From Gonium pectorale (lineage: Eukaryota; Chlorophyta; Chlorophyceae; Chlamydomonadales; Volvocaceae), in assembly GCA_001584585.1 (NCBI GenBank), contig LSYV01000104.1, positions 63,042-109,631 on the forward strand: DNA of 46,590 bases, read 5' to 3'. The notes beneath the pieces were generated by a model. That model worked only from the letters and a program-made list of their open reading frames with translations, did not search any database and was not told the origin of the DNA. Within the stretch, counting starts at the first letter, position 1. The number at the start of each line of letters is the position of its first letter. This document shows positions 43,601 through 46,590 of this stretch, piece after piece. Both the position numbers and the translations under genes were made by a program.

Positions 43601-46590
43601 TCTCACTCACCTGCAGCTGTGCACGCTGCGAGACCAGGTTGGCAAGCGCCGCCTCCAGCTTCGTGGCCACACTGCAAGGTGAAAGGCGTAATAAAGCAGC
43701 GAGCATATGGCGAGATCAACCAGCGAACATATTGTTACAACATGGCCATGCTGGTTACACGAAGCCCCACCACTACGACCACCAACCCGCAGCACGCCTC
43801 GCCGCGCCGCGCCGCACGTCGCACCTGCCCGCCCCCTGTAGCGCGCCGCACAGCTTGTCCTGCAAGGCGGCGCCGCGCTGCTGCGCCTTGGCCAGCGCGT
43901 CCGTGGCGCTGCCGGCCGCCCCGCTCAGGGCGTCCATGGAGCCCGCCATGTCGGTCGCGAAGCTGTCCAGCTCGCCCTGCGACAGTGCGCCGCATTCACC
44001 CAGCTGAACCGAACTCAATACACAAGAGAAATCAAGTAGAGTACATAGCCGGATCAAACCCGTACGACAGGAAACAGCGAGAGAGACGGAGATAGCGCTT
44101 GTGGGCTACGAAGACTCGCCGAGGGCCCAGCGTTGCCACCTGAAACCGGCCACATACGACCATGCACGACATAGTACGATGGCTAGGAGCGGTCTTTGGA
44201 CAGTGCCATACGACACGCAACTCACCATCATCATGAGCTGCATGGTGCCCTTCTCCTGGTTGTATGACTCCTGTGTGTTGGCAAGCTCCTGGCGCTTGGC
44301 GTCCAGGTCGCTCTGCACGGGGAGGGAGGGCACGAACAAACAAGGTTTAGGAGGAGACTTACTAGAAGCAGAAAACGCTTGGCGGGTTCAGCTCAGGGAA
44401 TGACTGATGACAGCATTACGCCGCACTGCGCCAGCGGGCAAGCCGTCCTGCGCGTGTCCCGCCAGCTCTGCCGACAGCTGAGCAACAGTTGTTAGACCGG
44501 CCGGTCGCTCGCGGGCCTCTATGGTGGCTGCCGCGGAGGAGGTTCCTTCCACGACGCACACGGCTGATACTGTGGAGCCCGAACGCCGTCGCCACCGGTT
44601 CCCCTCTCGCCCTCCCGCACCTGAAGCTTCTGCATCTGCAGGGCCATCTGGTCTACGTCCCACTGCAATTGCGAGGATCCGGGGAAAAGCACTTCTCTTA
44701 GAAAGCAGCAGACGGCAACATGATGTTGCCCGTATCGCCTTGCATTACGAGCGGTTCGCAGCGGGGATGGCACGACAGGTGGCAGCTGGCTTCGCGGTGC
44801 GCCACGCGAGAGCCTCAAGCCCGTGAGAGCCCAGAGCCCGCGAAAGCCTTAAGCACGTAGATGAACCGCGAGTAAGCGAACTACATAACGCACATCACAC
44901 ACGAAGTTGGGGCTCCCCGCAGCACGATCAAGCCACACTGATGCGGATGGCGGTTACAGCGCACCTGCGCCGCCTCTGAAAACTGGCGCGTTCGGACGAG
45001 CTCCTGCTCCAGATCGTAGACGTCGCTCTGCAGCCAGGAGGGTTTGCAGGAAAGGGAAAACCGTCTTCAGAACACCGGGCCAGGTATGTATCCGGCAGAT
45101 CTCCCCCGCAGACAGGATTATGTTGTGCCGCGGCCAGAGCGAGTGGGGAGATAGAATGGCGCGGGCGGAGTCGGAAGAGTCGGGAGGGCGGAGCGATAGC
45201 TCTCCATCCAGCCAGGAGGTCAGGAGTAACCCTACCAAGCTGACTACCGTGGTGCTGCGTTCCGCCTGCACGCGCAGTGGCGGCGCTCTCAACGCTTGAC
45301 GGTACCTATGCGGAATGGTGCACCCGCCTAGCGACGTGGCGTGACAGCCCACGGCAATATGGTCTGTGCCGAGGCCAGCACCTCGTATTTACAGGGAGTT
45401 GCAAAGTGGTTGGCGTCTTCCCGATTGGAGCCCGATTGCTGGCCGATTGCAATCGAGGCCCCCGGAGGCCCCCGGAAGACGCCAACCACTTTGCAACTCC
45501 CTGTAGCAAGAGGCACCCGCTAGTGGCCGAAATCCGTCTCGATGCCGCGGAACCGCCCCAGGCAACCGCACCCCTATTTTCCTTGTCCCCCCACCTGCAG
45601 CTGCGCCGTCGCCGCCCGCCAGGTAGCCCGCACGGCCAGCACGGCCGCAAACGCGGCGGCCTCCGTCAGCTGCAGCTGGGCCGCAGCCTCTGCGCGGCGC
45701 GCCTCCGCGGCCTGCTGAAGAGGAAAGCAGTCGCAGGAGTAGCCACGGTGGGTCGCCGACATTGAAGGAGGCCAACATGCCACATTACGACACGAATATT
45801 TCCTTCAATGAGGACGGCCCAGTTAATTCTACCCCAGTTGGGTTCCTACAGGGGGCGCTGCGCTTGTACCCCGTTACCCGTTTGCGAAACGACCGCTTGT
45901 AAAGGCAACCGCAACCGCATGTCCACTCGCATCCCCCGGAAGAAGAGTCCGAACTGCGATGTTCACAGCAACTAATATACAGCGCTGTTATATGACAACA
46001 GCGCCCAGCCTGGTCACCTGTTGGCTTCTTGAATACACACGTCCTTTGCTGACAGTTGCATACCATCGTCCCCTGCCAACCGCACCTGCAGTTCAGCCCT
46101 GGAGGCAGCCAGGTCCGCCTGCAGCTCCGCCAGGCACTGGGCCGCGTCCGCCTCGCTCTGCCGCCGGGCGACCTTCTCCTGCTCAGCCACCTCGGCCGCC
46201 GTCCGCACCGCCGCCTCCACGGCCTCCGCCCTCGCCGCCGCCACCTCCGCCGCCGCGGCGGCTGCCTCGGCCGCAGCTGCCTCGGCGTCGCCGCGCGCCT
46301 CTGCTGCTGCCAGCGCCTCACGCAGCCGCGAAGCCTCCGCAGCGGCTGCCGCCAGGCTGGACTGCGCCGCCGCCAGCTGCTCCTTGAGCTCCGCCGCCAG
46401 GGCCCGCTGCGCGTCGGCCTCGTGCCTGGCGGCTGAGACGTCGTTGGCAGCGATCCCCGCAGAAGATTGGGCCACCGCCAGCGCGCTCTGTAGCTGACCC
46501 AGCTCAAGCCGCAGCGCGTCGGCAGAGCTCGTTGCCGCCGCCAGCTCGGCGGCGCGGCTTGCCGACTCGGCGGCGGCGGCGTCACGCTCC
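37629..46590 (-). CDS. Long coiled-coil protein, right gene model (5' end outside window)
   Basis: Exons on the minus strand: 46590-46086 (5' partial), 45714-45595, 45027-44965, 44662-44621, 44477-44427, 44312-44226, 44003-43825, 43671-43611, 43237-42656, 42044-40830, 40509-40438, 40294-38594, 38285-37629. All junctions are GT-AG and phase-consistent; the 44477-44427 donor is the weakest. At least 1,777 aa are encoded. Almost all of it is Ala/Glu/Gln/Leu heptad-type helix (for example LQAQLDDAKAEGAKSSASVA), with no globular domain recognised until the last exon, which turns Gly/Ser/Pro-rich and ends ATPKKGAGPF. Two long exons share a duplicated block of about 175 residues. The architecture recalls golgins, myosin-tail-like and centrosomal coiled-coil proteins, but no family could be assigned. 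It may continue into the exons at 30707-37126. Confidence 0.72.
39099..39624 (-). repeat. 526-bp intragenic duplication, copy 2
   Basis: It aligns without net length change to 41251-41776 (constant offset of 2,152). It encodes about 175 residues containing two LQAQLDDAKA...GLLAG(A/S)EA sub-units. Confidence 0.92.
41251..41776 (-). repeat. 526-bp intragenic duplication, copy 1
   Basis: This is the partner of 39099-39624, in exon 42044-40830 of the same gene. Differences are scattered substitutions, many of which change residues only conservatively. Confidence 0.92.
45390..45505. repeat. Perfect 32-bp inverted repeat (foldback) in an intron
   Basis: TACAGGGAGTTGCAAAGTGG and the following 12 bases (45390-45421) are exactly reverse-complementary to 45474-45505. 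They are separated by a 52-base loop containing CGATTG three times and a short GGCCCCCGGAGGCCCCC. The element lies in the intron between exons 45714-45595 and 45027-44965. A transcript of either strand would form a long perfect hairpin. Confidence 0.95.

Overview
The window looks like nuclear DNA of a chlamydomonadalean (volvocine-type) green alga. It is GC-rich and has many short introns with GTG(A/C/G)G donors and CAG acceptors. It is full of (CA)n/(GT)n tracts and minisatellites, and its proteins are typical of that group: F-box/ankyrin-like families, large receptor-like kinases and Ala/Gly-rich coiled-coil proteins. The species cannot be fixed from sequence alone. Two assembly gaps are present (20 N at 19912-19931 and 807 N at 31738-32544). 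Nothing bacterial, viral, CRISPR-like or organellar was recognised.

Left to right: (1) the first exon of an SPF45/DRT111-type splicing factor on the minus strand (90-283, running off the left end); (2) about 4.8 kb without a recognisable gene, most of it strikingly A+C-rich on the plus strand; (3) a six-exon PLATZ zinc-finger gene on the minus strand (5136-8258); (4) two tandem paralogous F-box/ankyrin-like genes on the plus strand (9756-12373 and 13891-16445), each with one intron at the same position; (5) a 4.4 kb repeat-rich gene-poor stretch (16446-20867) with hexanucleotide, 14-bp and dinucleotide arrays; (6) a receptor-like protein kinase on the minus strand (20868-28123) with signal peptide, large ectodomain, one membrane span and a kinase domain; (7) about 2.6 kb with little coding evidence except a short conserved-looking but frameshifted 3' exon at 28696-28900; (8) from 30707 to the right end, a long series of minus-strand exons encoding Ala/Glu-rich coiled coils, modelled here as two genes (30707-37126 and 37629 to beyond 46590) that may be one.

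Gene models were built by hand: each exon was joined only where a GT donor, an AG acceptor and codon phase agreed, and weak joins are named. Neighbouring genes show no shared pathway; this is ordinary eukaryotic layout, not an operon. The most interesting items are a perfect 32-bp foldback in a coiled-coil intron (45390-45505), a 526-bp in-frame duplication between two coiled-coil exons, a near-identical block shared by the two F-box/ankyrin paralogs, and a short dispersed motif found four times beside GT/CA tracts or GT-rich DNA.
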